Positions 43,672 through 50,512 of a stretch of 64,000 nucleotides of DNA are shown piece by piece. Numbering within the stretch: position 1 is the stretch's first letter; the number at the start of each line of letters is the position of its first letter. A program made the translations under genes and the position numbers. This DNA is from JACDER01 sp036394915 (lineage in GTDB: Bacteria; Actinomycetota; Thermoleophilia; Gaiellales; Gaiellaceae). Below the pieces are notes generated by a model that saw only the letters and a program-made list of their open reading frames with translations, did no database searches and had not been told where the DNA came from. The stretch lies in NCBI GenBank assembly GCA_036394915.1, contig DASWEE010000061.1:1-64000 (forward strand), read 5' to 3'.

Positions 43672-44516
43672 TCGAGGATCTCGTCTCGGCCTGGGCCCGG
43701 GACGAGGAGAACATCCGCGCGCTCGCCGTCGTCGGCTCCCAGGCACGAACGGAGACACCTGCGGACGACTGGTCCGACCTCGACCTGGTCGTCTTCGCGC
43801 GCAATCCCGGCGAGCTGATCGATCGCGAGGACTGGGTCGCCCGGTTCGGCAGCGTCCGGATCACGTTCTTGGAGGACACGGCCGTCGGCGGACAGCGAGA
43901 GCGGCGCGTGCTCTACGAGACCGGCGAGGACGTCGACTTCGCCGTCGTTCCCGCAGAGCTCCTCGACAGGCTCGATCGGCCGTCCGCCACGGCGCTGGCC
44001 GACGTCACGGCCCGCGGGATCAGAGTCCTGCTCGACAAGGACGGCAGCCTTGGGCGCGCGCTGGCCGGCCTTCCGGCGCCCGAAGCTCCCAGGCCGCCGA
44101 GCGAACAGGAGCTACGGGAGGTGGCGATGGACTTCTGGTACCACGCGCTCTGGTCGGCGAGAAAGCTCCGCCGGCGCGAACTGTTCGTGGCCAAGCAGTG
44201 CATCGACGGGGACATGAAGCAGCGGCTTCTCCGGGTGCTCGAGTGGCAGGCCCGCGCCCGGAATCCCGGCACCGACACATGGCACCGCGGCCGTTTTCTC
44301 GAGCAGTGGGCCGACCCCGGCGCGCTCGAGGAGCTTCGCGAGGCCTATGGACGATACGACGAGGGCGAGCTCGGCCGGGCGCTGGAGGCCACCATGCGCC
44401 TCTTCGGACGGCTCGCGCGAGAGACGGCCGAGCGATTAGGCCTGGCCTATCCGGTAGCAGCGGAGGAATTCGCAACCGGTTATGTTCACCGCTTGCTGTG
44501 GCCAGAACGCCCCTGA
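43668..44516 (+). CDS. aminoglycoside 6-adenylyltransferase-like nucleotidyltransferase
   Basis: A 282-residue protein similar to AadK/ANT(6). The nucleotidyltransferase core is ALAVVGSQARTETPADDWSDLDLVVF (blocks: VVGSQAR and DDWSDLDLVV) with the paired Asp residues for metal. FLEDTAVGGQRERRVLYETGEDVDF supplies the third acidic residue, and DFWYHALWSARKLRRRELF plus EYxxR-like LEWQAR follow as in the family. It may modify streptomycin-like drugs or be a housekeeping homologue; resistance cannot be claimed. The start overlaps the peptidase stop (GTGA). It is the last gene before the repeat-rich cassette. Confidence 0.85.
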   Translation: MIEDLVSAWARDEENIRALAVVGSQARTETPADDWSDLDLVVFARNPGELIDREDWVARFGSVRITFLEDTAVGGQRERRVLYETGEDVDFAVVPAELLDRLDRPSATALADVTARGIRVLLDKDGSLGRALAGLPAPEAPRPPSEQELREVAMDFWYHALWSARKLRRRELFVAKQCIDGDMKQRLLRVLEWQARARNPGTDTWHRGRFLEQWADPGALEELREAYGRYDEGELGRALEATMRLFGRLARETAERLGLAYPVAAEEFATGYVHRLLWPERP

Positions 44517-44587
44517 TCGAGGCGCTGCGGCGGCTCGCCGCGTCTTTCAAAGGAGGGGGTCTCAAGGGGGAACCATCGGTTCCCCTT

Positions 44588-44625
44588 TGAAAGAAAGGGG
44601 TCACCTGGCTTAGCCAGGCGACCCC
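44588..44625 (-). terminator. terminator-like hairpin after RNA-like unit A
   Basis: On the minus strand GGGGTCGCCTGGCTAAGCC folds back on AGGTGACCCC (44597-44625) and is followed by TTTCTTTC. This is a good intrinsic terminator for transcription running leftwards out of unit A. Confidence 0.55.
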
Positions 44626-44629
44626 GTTT

Positions 44630-44707
44630 CCCGGTTACCAGCGTGGAGTAGTAAGGACGCTTCCTGCCGGCTCCTAGGAACCGGCGGCGCTTGTCAGCGA
44701 GTCCCCT
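44630..44707 (-). ncRNA. structured RNA-like unit A, unknown class
   Basis: A 78-bp unit nearly identical to 44875-44954. Shared blocks: CCGGTTACCAGCGTGGAG, TAGTAAGGACGCTTCC, and GGCGCTTGTCAGCGAGTCCC. Between them a hairpin GCCGG-CTCCTAGGAA-CCGGC varies in sequence but keeps pairing in both copies. The minus strand is favoured because a terminator-like hairpin with a T-tract follows each unit in that direction. It has no long frame and matches no RNA class I can name. Confidence 0.4.
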
Positions 44708-44717
44708 GCGCTCTAAA

Positions 44718-44818
44718 CGGGGGAACCCATGTTCCCCCGTTGGCCCCCTCCTTCACGCCCGCCCGGTGGTCGGACATAGCTCGGGCTGCGCTCGGGCAAA
44801 AGCCCGGCTCCGCCCGCG
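44718..44818 (+). repeat. dispersed repeat family A copy
   Basis: GGGGGAACCCATGTTCCCCC followed by GTTGGCCCCCTCCTTCACG (44719-44757) matches the element at 6451-6490 at 39 of 40 positions. The 3' part CGGGCAAAAGCCCGGCTCCG (to 44818) repeats the second module seen at 6516-6549 and 55070-55107. It separates the two RNA-like units. Confidence 0.8.
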
Positions 44819-44840
44819 TAACACGCTCAGCTTCCGGGCC

Positions 44841-44869
44841 AGAAAGGAAAGGGCCACCCGAAGGTGGCC
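44841..44869 (-). terminator. terminator-like hairpin after RNA-like unit B
   Basis: GGCCACC (44852-44858) pairs with GGTGGCC (44863-44869) around a short loop. On the minus strand the hairpin is followed by TTTCCTTTCT, as expected for an intrinsic terminator of leftward transcription from unit B. Confidence 0.5.
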
Positions 44870-44874
44870 GCAAT

Positions 44875-44954
44875 CCCGGTTACCAGCGTGGAGTAGTAAG
44901 GACGCTTCCGGCCGGCATCCTAGGAAGCCGGCGGCGCTTGTCAGCGAGTCCCCT
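44875..44954 (-). ncRNA. structured RNA-like unit B, unknown class
   Basis: The second, 80-bp copy of the unit at 44630-44707. The internal hairpin is GCCGGC-ATCCTAGGAA-GCCGGC, one base pair longer than in unit A, so differences between the copies keep the pairing. To its right TACGCTGGCTAGGCG and CCCCGTAGG can form a further hairpin not present in unit A. The leftward orientation is inferred from the terminator-like hairpin at 44841-44869. Confidence 0.42.
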
Positions 44955-44996
44955 ACGCTGGCTAGGCGATTCCCCGTAGGTCCGGGGGACACGCCC

Positions 44997-45038
44997 TTAC
45001 CCGCTGGTACCTCCACTGCCCGTACTGGAATCTGTCAA
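44997..45038 (-). CDS. 13-residue leader-peptide-like ORF
   Basis: On the minus strand a near-perfect Shine-Dalgarno sequence AAAGGAGG lies 9 bp before TTG 45038, which opens a 13-codon frame MTDSSTGSGGTSG ending in TAA. A 14-bp hairpin (45059-45090) stands just upstream and the RNA-like units follow downstream. A leader peptide is possible. The sequence is too short to judge by composition, so confidence is low. Confidence 0.3.
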   Translation of the reverse strand: MTDSSTGSGGTSG

Positions 45039-45058
45039 GCCGGACCACCTCCTTTCCG

Positions 45059-45122
45059 CGGTGGACACACTCTAGCGAGTGCGTCCACCGGAGTGAATAG
45101 AGGGGCCGGCAAAGCCGGCCCC
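45059..45122. other. two strong hairpins at the right side of the cassette
   Basis: CGGTGGACACACTC (45059-45072) pairs with GAGTGCGTCCACCG (45077-45090). Next, GGGGCCGGC-AAA-GCCGGCCCC (45102-45122) forms a perfect 9-bp stem and could end transcription in either direction, since short A/T stretches lie on both sides. Their role in the cassette is unknown. Confidence 0.5.
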
Positions 45123-45190
45123 TCCTCCATTCAAGGGGGAACCCGCAATGGTTCCCCCTTGAGACCCTCTCCTTCGACGTCTCGTAACGC

Positions 45191-45237
45191 CTACCGCAGG
45201 AGGACGCTGAGCTCTAGCCCGCGGTCAGGGGGACCGT
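45191..45237 (-). pseudogene. remnant of a methyltransferase gene 3' end
   Basis: Minus-strand bases read TVPL, then after a one-base deletion DRGLELSVLLR and TAG. The intact methyltransferase gene at 45266 ends TVPLDRGLEVSVLLR and TAG. Nearly all differences are synonymous (for example GTT/GTC, CGA/CGC, CTC/CTG), with one Val/Leu change. It is a duplicated or replaced 3' end, 25 bp beyond the working gene, next to the cassette. Confidence 0.65.
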
Positions 45238-45265
45238 GAACCCCACCCTTCGGCCTGTCCGATGC

Positions 45266-45853
45266 CTAGCGGAGGAGGACTGAGACCTCTAGCCCTCGGT
45301 CGAGTGGAACCGTCACGCTCTCCAAGGTTTCGTCCCGTTGCCGAGCTGCGGAATACGCGCCAAGGGTTTCCTCGTGGGAGAGGACGTTGTCGGCGACGAC
45401 GAGCGCGCCCGGCTCCAGCTTCGTCCGCGCCAGCTGGAACAGCTCCTCGTACTGGTCCTTCTCGGCGTCCAGAAACACGATGTCGAAGACGTCGTCGATC
45501 GCAGGCAGAGTCTCGAACGCATCGCCCTCGATCAGGTCGGCCGTGTCCTCGACCCCGGCCTCGGCCACGTTTCGCCGCCACGCCTCGCACTTGGCGGGAT
45601 CGTGCTCGAGCGAGAGGACGCGTCCGCCCAGGTGGCGAACCCCGGCTGCGAGCCAGATCGTCGAGTAACCGCGCGAGCCGCCGATCTCGAGCACCTCGCA
45701 GTCGGCTTGGGGCGCGACGAGCGCAAACAGGAACTGGCCCGTCGTGCGGGCGATCTGGCGAGCCCGTTCCGAGGACGGCAACCCGGCGTCACGCTCTTCT
45801 CGGTCCTCCTCCTCGAGCCGCTCGAGGACGGAGCGGATCCGGTCATCCAGCAT
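45266..45853 (-). CDS. O-methyltransferase (family 3, SAM-dependent)
   Basis: A 195-residue methyltransferase. The SAM-binding motif is VLEIGGSRGYSTIWLA near residue 55; VLSLEHDPAKCEAWRRN is the acidic strand after beta2; FDIVFLDAEKDQYEELF and ALVVADNVLSH are typical of the CCoMT-like family, where the Asp residues bind a metal. It likely methylates a catechol or similar small molecule. I chose ATG 45853; its start overlaps the tag gene end by 11 bp. The frame upstream is a shadow. A degraded copy of its 3' end lies 28 bp further on. Confidence 0.88.
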   Translation of the reverse strand: MLDDRIRSVLERLEEEDREERDAGLPSSERARQIARTTGQFLFALVAPQADCEVLEIGGSRGYSTIWLAAGVRHLGGRVLSLEHDPAKCEAWRRNVAEAGVEDTADLIEGDAFETLPAIDDVFDIVFLDAEKDQYEELFQLARTKLEPGALVVADNVLSHEETLGAYSAARQRDETLESVTVPLDRGLEVSVLLR

Positions 45854-46397
45854 GACGTTCCTGTTCGACTTCGTCGCGCACGAAGCAGTCGGCGAGATGG
45901 TCGTTGACCACGCCGCAGGCCTGCATCGAGGCGTACACGGTCGTCGGGCCGACGAACCGGAAGCCGGCCTGTCGCAGACGTTTCGAGAGCTCCACGGAGT
46001 CGGGCGTCCGCGCGACCCACTCCGTCTTCGGAGGACCATCGCTGCGGAACGACCAGACGAGCTCCTCCAGCGGCGTCGACTCGCGGAGCGCGAGCGTGGC
46101 CTCCGCATTCGCGATCGCCGCCTCGATCTTGCCCCGGTGACGGACGATTCCCGCGTCGCCGAGCAAGCGCTCGACGTCACGGTCGCCGAAGCGCGCGACC
46201 TGCTCTGGGTCGAAGCCGGCGAACGCGGCGCGGAAGTTCTCGCGCTTGCGCAGGATCGTCATCCACGACAGTCCCGACTGAAAGCCCTCGAGGCAGAGGC
46301 GCTCGTAGATTCCACGCTCGTCGCGGACCGGACGTCCCCACTCCTCGTCGTGGTAGGCGTTGTAGGCGGGGTCGGCGCTCTCCCAGCAGCGCTTCAC
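45843..46397 (-). CDS. tag: DNA-3-methyladenine glycosylase I
   Basis: A 184-residue DNA repair enzyme that removes 3-methyladenine. Zinc ligands match E. coli Tag: Cys4 in MKRCW, His16 in YHDEEWG, and the His/Cys pair of NDHLADCF near the end. The helix-hairpin region FQSGLSWMTILRKRENFR, with the base-stacking Trp, and VGPTTVYASMQACGVVNDH are typical. It follows the Rieske gene by 4 bp and overlaps the methyltransferase start, so it may be the tail of the SUF transcript. Confidence 0.95.
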   Translation of the reverse strand: MKRCWESADPAYNAYHDEEWGRPVRDERGIYERLCLEGFQSGLSWMTILRKRENFRAAFAGFDPEQVARFGDRDVERLLGDAGIVRHRGKIEAAIANAEATLALRESTPLEELVWSFRSDGPPKTEWVARTPDSVELSKRLRQAGFRFVGPTTVYASMQACGVVNDHLADCFVRDEVEQERHAG

Positions 46398-46401
46398 CGC
46401 T

Positions 46402-46716
46402 TCACGCGACCCTGACCTTGACGATCCCGTCCTCGACGTGGACGGGAAACGTCTCCACCGGGACGTACGCCGGCAGGGTCAGCGCCTCCCCCGTGCGAAG
46501 GTCGAAGTTGGAGCCGTGCCTCGGACAGGTGACGACGCGCTCGTCCGGATCCCAATCCCCCTCGCACAGCGGCCCGTCGTCGTGCGAGCAGCGGTCCTCG
46601 ATCGCGTACAGCTCGCCGTCCACGTGGTAGACGCCGAGCGCGAGCTCGCCGACGCGGACGATCTTGACCGAGCCGGGCGGCAGCTCGTCGAGGGGGCAGA
46701 CCTCGATCTCCGCCAA
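46402..46716 (-). CDS. Rieske-type [2Fe-2S] ferredoxin
   Basis: A 104-residue Rieske protein of the non-haem ferredoxin (BphF/NirD-like) kind. The cluster ligands are in CSHDDGPL and CPRHGSNFD, giving the CxH...CxxH pattern. No membrane anchor is present, so it is cytoplasmic. It starts at TTG immediately after the sufU TAA stop. Such Rieske genes commonly accompany actinobacterial suf operons, where it may serve as electron donor or cluster acceptor; that role is inferred. Confidence 0.92.
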   Translation of the reverse strand: MAEIEVCPLDELPPGSVKIVRVGELALGVYHVDGELYAIEDRCSHDDGPLCEGDWDPDERVVTCPRHGSNFDLRTGEALTLPAYVPVETFPVHVEDGIVKVRVA

Positions 46717-47148
46717 TTACTTCAGTTCCAGCTCGTCCAGCCCCGCCCACTCCTGGGGCAGCGGCGTGCCCTTGGCCCGGTGGAGCGCGACCTTCAGCAC
46801 TCCGAGCCCGAGCAGCGCGCACTTGAGCCGGATCGGCGTCAGCGGGATGCCGATCTCCTCGAGCAGCTCCTCCTTCGGCAGCTCCGCGATCTCGGTCGCG
46901 GTCCTGCCCTTGACCATCTCCATCAGCATCGACGAGGACGCCTGGCTGATCGCGCACCCCCGGCCCTCGAACATGACGTCCTTGATGGTCTCGCCGTCGT
47001 CGTCGAAGGCGACCGAGATCGTGACCTCGTCGCCGCAGAGCGGGTTCACGCCCTCCGCGCGTGCGTCGGCGTCCTCGATCGCCCCGTGCCCGCGCGGGTT
47101 CTTGTAGTGATCGAGGATCACCTCGCGATACATCTGGTCGAAGCTCAT
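46717..47148 (-). CDS. sufU: SufU-type sulfur transfer/scaffold protein
   Basis: A 143-residue IscU-like protein of the SufU class. The three Cys are in NPLCGDEV, GRGCAISQASSSM and RLKCALLGLGV, and the SufU-specific insertion (MVKGRTATEIAEL) follows the second. In Gram-positive bacteria SufU binds zinc and accepts sulfur from SufS. It lies 13 bp after sufS and abuts the Rieske gene, supporting co-transcription. Confidence 0.95.
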   Translation of the reverse strand: MSFDQMYREVILDHYKNPRGHGAIEDADARAEGVNPLCGDEVTISVAFDDDGETIKDVMFEGRGCAISQASSSMLMEMVKGRTATEIAELPKEELLEEIGIPLTPIRLKCALLGLGVLKVALHRAKGTPLPQEWAGLDELELK

Positions 47149-47161
47149 GGGTCCAGGCTAG

Positions 47162-48409
47162 CTAGCCGAGTACCTTCTGGACTTTGTGCAGGCCTTCGAC
47201 GAGGCGGTCGATCTCCTCGGGAATGGTGTAGAGGTAGAAGCTGGCGCGATTCGTGGCGGCGACGCCGAGCTTGCGCATCAGCGGCTGGCAGCAGTGGTGC
47301 CCGGCTCGGATTGCGATCCCTTCCATGTCCAGGATCTGCGCGACGTCGTGCGGGTGGATGTCGCCGAGGTTGAAGGAGACGATCCCCGCGCGCCGGTCCG
47401 CGGGCGGCCCGTAGAGCTCGATCCCGGGAAGATCGGCCAGCCGCTCGAGCGCGTACGCGGCCAGCTCGTGCTCGTAGGCGGCGATCGCGTCCAGCCCGAT
47501 CCCGTTCAGGTAGTCGATCGCGGCGCCGAGACCGATCGCCTCGGCGGAGGGCGCCGTCCCGGCCTCGAACTTGTGCGGCAGCTCACCCCACGTCGTCATC
47601 TCGTAGGCGACCTTGCGGATCATGTGGCCGCCCATCAAGAACGGCTCCATCGCCTCGAGCAGCTCGGCGCGCCCCCAGAGGAAGCCGATCCCGCTCGGCC
47701 CGCACATCTTGTGGCCGGAGACGGCGAGGAAGTCGCAGTCGAGCGCCTGCACGTCGACTGCGCGGTGCGGCGCCGCCTGCGCGGCGTCGCAGACGTAGAT
47801 CGCTCCCTGCTCGTGCGCCCAGGCCGCGAGCTTCTCGACGTGGGTGATCGTGCCGAGCGAGTTCGAGACGAGATTCGACGCTACGACCTTCACGTTCCCG
47901 CCCGAGCCGGTCTCGTCGAGCGCATCCAGGCGGAGCTCGCCGTGCTCGTCCAGAGGCAGCATGCGGAACTCGGCCCCGGTGCGCTTGGCCATGTACTGCC
48001 AGGGGACGTAGTTGGAGTGGTGCTCGAGCTCGGTCACGATCACGAGATCGCCGGGCCCAAGGTTGTTCAGCCCCCACGAGTAGGCGACGAGGTTGATCGC
48101 TTCGGTCGCGTTGCGGAGGAAGATGATCTCGCGGGCCGCCGGCGCGTTGACGAAGGCGCGGACCTTCTCACGGGCCTCCTCGAACCGCGCCGTCGCCCGC
48201 TCGGAAAGCGCATAGACGCCACGGTGGACGTTTGTGTACGACGTCTCGTAGAACTCGGTCATCGCGTGGAGCACCTGCCGCGGCTTCTGCGAGCTGACGG
48301 CGGAATCGAGGTAGGCGAGCGGCTTGCCGTGGAAGTGCTGCTCGAAGATGGGAAAGTCGCCCCGAAGCTTGTGAGCGTCGAGGGCCGGCTTCGTTGGCGT
48401 TACGGCCAC
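47162..48409 (-). CDS. sufS: cysteine desulfurase SufS
   Basis: A 415-residue PLP enzyme that takes sulfur from cysteine for Fe-S cluster assembly. It shows YLDSAVSSQKPRQV, NVHRGVYALSERAT, TELEHHSNYVPW, VCDAAQAAPHRAVDV, the PLP Lys in VSGHKMCGPSGIGFLWG, and the active Cys in RAGHHCCQPLM. I chose GTG 48409, 6 bp after a -10-like TACCAT on the minus strand, suggesting a leaderless promoter of its own. The longer frame would reach into the upstream RTX gene. It is separated by 5 kb from sufBCD. Confidence 0.95.
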   Translation of the reverse strand: MAVTPTKPALDAHKLRGDFPIFEQHFHGKPLAYLDSAVSSQKPRQVLHAMTEFYETSYTNVHRGVYALSERATARFEEAREKVRAFVNAPAAREIIFLRNATEAINLVAYSWGLNNLGPGDLVIVTELEHHSNYVPWQYMAKRTGAEFRMLPLDEHGELRLDALDETGSGGNVKVVASNLVSNSLGTITHVEKLAAWAHEQGAIYVCDAAQAAPHRAVDVQALDCDFLAVSGHKMCGPSGIGFLWGRAELLEAMEPFLMGGHMIRKVAYEMTTWGELPHKFEAGTAPSAEAIGLGAAIDYLNGIGLDAIAAYEHELAAYALERLADLPGIELYGPPADRRAGIVSFNLGDIHPHDVAQILDMEGIAIRAGHHCCQPLMRKLGVAATNRASFYLYTIPEEIDRLVEGLHKVQKVLG

Positions 48410-48413
48410 GGAT

Positions 48414-50495
48414 CTATGGTAACGAGCGGAGGTTCCGGAGCACCTTTTCGCAATCAGACGCAACGCGGTCGAGCCGGTCCGCAACCACGATGTCGTAGTC
48501 GCGGCCGCATTCGATGCGGTCGACCTCGCCGTCGCGAGCGAGGATGACGTCGTACCCGGCCCCGCCGATCAGGCGGTCGCGGCCGGTGCCTCCGATCAGC
48601 GTGTCGTTCCCCTGGCCGCCATCGATCGCGTCGTTCCCGGCGAGCCCGTTGATCTTGTCCCCCCCGGGGAGACCGCACATGATGTCCGTACCCGGCGTCC
48701 CGACCATGTCGTTGGCGTACCAGGTCCCGATCTTCTTGCAGAGCAAGGGACTGTGGACGACACGCTCGCAGTCGGTCACCTCGTCCATGCGGTCGACGAC
48801 CGCGAGGTCCTCGTTGGAGCCGCCGCAGTCGATCGTGTCGCGCTCACCGTCCGTTGCGAGCACGGTGTCGTTCTCGCCGCCGCCGGTGATCGCGTCCCGC
48901 CCAGAGCCGCCGTCGATCCAGTCGAAACCCGGTCCTCCCTCGAGAACGTCGTTCCCGCCTCGGCCCAGGATCCGATCCGGCCCCTTCAGCCCGCACAGCG
49001 TGTCGTCCTGGGGCGTCCCGTAAAGGAGATCGGGACCGTCGCCTCCGACCTGGTTGCACGGGTAGGCGAGAACGGTCGCGGAACCGGAGTTGTTCGTCCC
49101 ATCGGGGTCGGGCTCGGGTGACGACGCCGTCATGCCGTACACGAGGCCTGTGGGGCCCTCGCCGGGCGGCGCGAGCGTCGACTCCATCTTCACGAGGACC
49201 TGCGCGTCTGCTCCCGGCCCCAGGGCCCCGAGATCGCACGTGATCGGGTTCGCAAGCGCGCACGAGCCCTGACTTGCCTGGACGGTCGCGCCCTGGACGT
49301 GCTCGGGAGGCTGGACGCCCTCGAGCATCACGTCCGTCGCGGTCTGGTTGCCGTGATTCGTGACGGTGAACGTGTAGTAGACGATCCCTCCAAAGGCCAC
49401 AGCCGGCCCGTTGCCCACAGCCGTGACGGCGAGGTCGGCGCATTCGACCGGCGGCGCGGGCGGCGCATCAGGGAGCGGCTGCCAGCCCACGCTCGCCGCC
49501 GAGCCGACGTCCGCGACCGGCGTTTGGCACGTCCCGTCCGGATTCATCACCCAGAGGTTGCCGGCGGAGCCGCGATTGCTGAAGAACAGGATCCGCGTGC
49601 CGTCCGGGGACCAGCTCGGCTGCGTGTCGGCCGCGCGCGTGGAGGTGAGGTCGCGGTCCGCCGATCCGTCGGTCGCGAGCAGGTGAACGTCGTAGTCGAT
49701 CAGCTGCGTGTAGCGATCGACGTAGCCGAGGCTTCGCTGCGTCCCGAAGACGAGCTTGGAGCCGTCGGGCGACCACAGCAAGGCGCTGTTCGGGATCGAA
49801 TCCGAGAGCTTGACGGTGCTGCCGTCCGCGAGGTCGATCACGAAGATCCCGGCGCCGAACGTGCTCGAGCGGAAGATCGCCGCATGGCGGCTGTCGGGTG
49901 CGACCGCGGGCGCGAAGTCGCTGAATCCGGCCGGGGTGAGCAGCCCCGACGCCCCACCCGCGGTCGAGACCGAGTACGCCTGCGCGACGCTGCCCGACGC
50001 ACGCGAGTAGGCGACCTTCGATCCGTCAGGGGCGCAAGCCTGCGCGGTCACATACTTCTGACCGCCGTCGTTGGTGAGCGCCTGTAAGCCCGTCCCGTCG
50101 GCTTGGACGGCAAAGAGATCCTCCGTCACGACGCCCGGGTTCCGGAAATCTCGCTCGAGCAAGATGCGATCCGGTGTCAGCCAGCAGACGACCTGTCCGT
50201 TGGCCGGGAAGTGGACGACGCCTGACCCGTCGGAGCGAACGACGAAGGGAATCGGGCCGGGCGTGGGAGCAGCGGTCGCCGCCGCGAGCAGCGATCCGTC
50301 AGGCGACCACACGGGCGATCCGACAACCTCGCCGGCGCTGCCCTGCGTCAGGTTGGTGAGGCTCGAGCCGTCGGGATCTACGGTCCAGATGTCCCCATTG
50401 CGGACGAATGCGATCTTCCCGTTGCCGGCCGACGCGGCGGCCGCCGAGGCCGAGGCCAGCAGGACGAGAGCGATGAGGGCGAGGGTACGGAGCAC
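48414..50495 (-). CDS. secreted propeller protein with DUF11/CARDB-like and RTX calcium-binding repeats
   Basis: A 693-residue protein: a signal peptide (about 1-22, TLALIALVLLASASAAAASA); a TolB-like propeller (about 25-345, with NGKIAFVRNGDIWTVDPDGS, PVWSPDGSLLAAA, PSWSPDGTRILFFSNR); a beta domain (about 355-475) of the DUF11 kind (DLAVTAVGNGPAVAFG ... YYTFTVTNHGNQTATDVMLEG); and two RTX blocks (about 490-560 and 610-670) with GGxGxD-type nonapeptides such as GRGGNDVLEGGPGFDWI and GLAGNDAIDGGQGNDTLIGG. RTX repeats bind calcium outside the cell. It sits between the two halves of the suf locus and starts at GTG. Confidence 0.87.
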   Translation of the reverse strand: MLRTLALIALVLLASASAAAASAGNGKIAFVRNGDIWTVDPDGSSLTNLTQGSAGEVVGSPVWSPDGSLLAAATAAPTPGPIPFVVRSDGSGVVHFPANGQVVCWLTPDRILLERDFRNPGVVTEDLFAVQADGTGLQALTNDGGQKYVTAQACAPDGSKVAYSRASGSVAQAYSVSTAGGASGLLTPAGFSDFAPAVAPDSRHAAIFRSSTFGAGIFVIDLADGSTVKLSDSIPNSALLWSPDGSKLVFGTQRSLGYVDRYTQLIDYDVHLLATDGSADRDLTSTRAADTQPSWSPDGTRILFFSNRGSAGNLWVMNPDGTCQTPVADVGSAASVGWQPLPDAPPAPPVECADLAVTAVGNGPAVAFGGIVYYTFTVTNHGNQTATDVMLEGVQPPEHVQGATVQASQGSCALANPITCDLGALGPGADAQVLVKMESTLAPPGEGPTGLVYGMTASSPEPDPDGTNNSGSATVLAYPCNQVGGDGPDLLYGTPQDDTLCGLKGPDRILGRGGNDVLEGGPGFDWIDGGSGRDAITGGGENDTVLATDGERDTIDCGGSNEDLAVVDRMDEVTDCERVVHSPLLCKKIGTWYANDMVGTPGTDIMCGLPGGDKINGLAGNDAIDGGQGNDTLIGGTGRDRLIGGAGYDVILARDGEVDRIECGRDYDIVVADRLDRVASDCEKVLRNLRSLP

Positions 50496-50512
50496 GCTTC
50501 CGGCAAAATCTA

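Larger units (their letters stand above)
44550..45174. repeat. 625-bp gene-free cassette bounded by 27-bp inverted repeats
   Basis: 44550-44576 (AAGGAGGGGGTCTCAAGG then GGGAACCAT) and the reverse complement of 45148-45174 (AAGGAGAGGGTCTCAAGG then GGGAACCAT) match at 26 of 27 positions. Each is part of a palindrome: TCAAGGGGGAACC at 44562 and again at 45131-45162. Inside are two tandem RNA-like units, terminator-like hairpins, a family A repeat and a 13-codon frame. No transposase or other long protein is encoded. It resembles a non-autonomous mobile cassette or a structured-RNA locus. Confidence 0.7.

Noticed and set aside
43668..44516. Calling a streptomycin resistance gene
   Set aside because: The sequence supports only the AadK/ANT(6)-like nucleotidyltransferase fold; chromosomal context gives no sign of a resistance island.
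44630..44954. CRISPR-like array from the repeated units
   Set aside because: There are only two repeats, about 245 bp apart, with no spacer regularity and no cas genes.
44870..45000. Possible c-di-AMP (ydaO) or TPP riboswitch, suggested by GGGGGAACCC-like and GCCAGCGTAGGGGA-like strings
   Set aside because: The other conserved elements of either class are missing, and no gene lies in the right position downstream.
45036..45055. Resemblance to a 16S rRNA 3' end (CCGGACCACCTCCTTTC)
   Set aside because: Only the anti-Shine-Dalgarno core matches, no rRNA sequence precedes it, and on the other strand it reads as an ordinary strong ribosome site.
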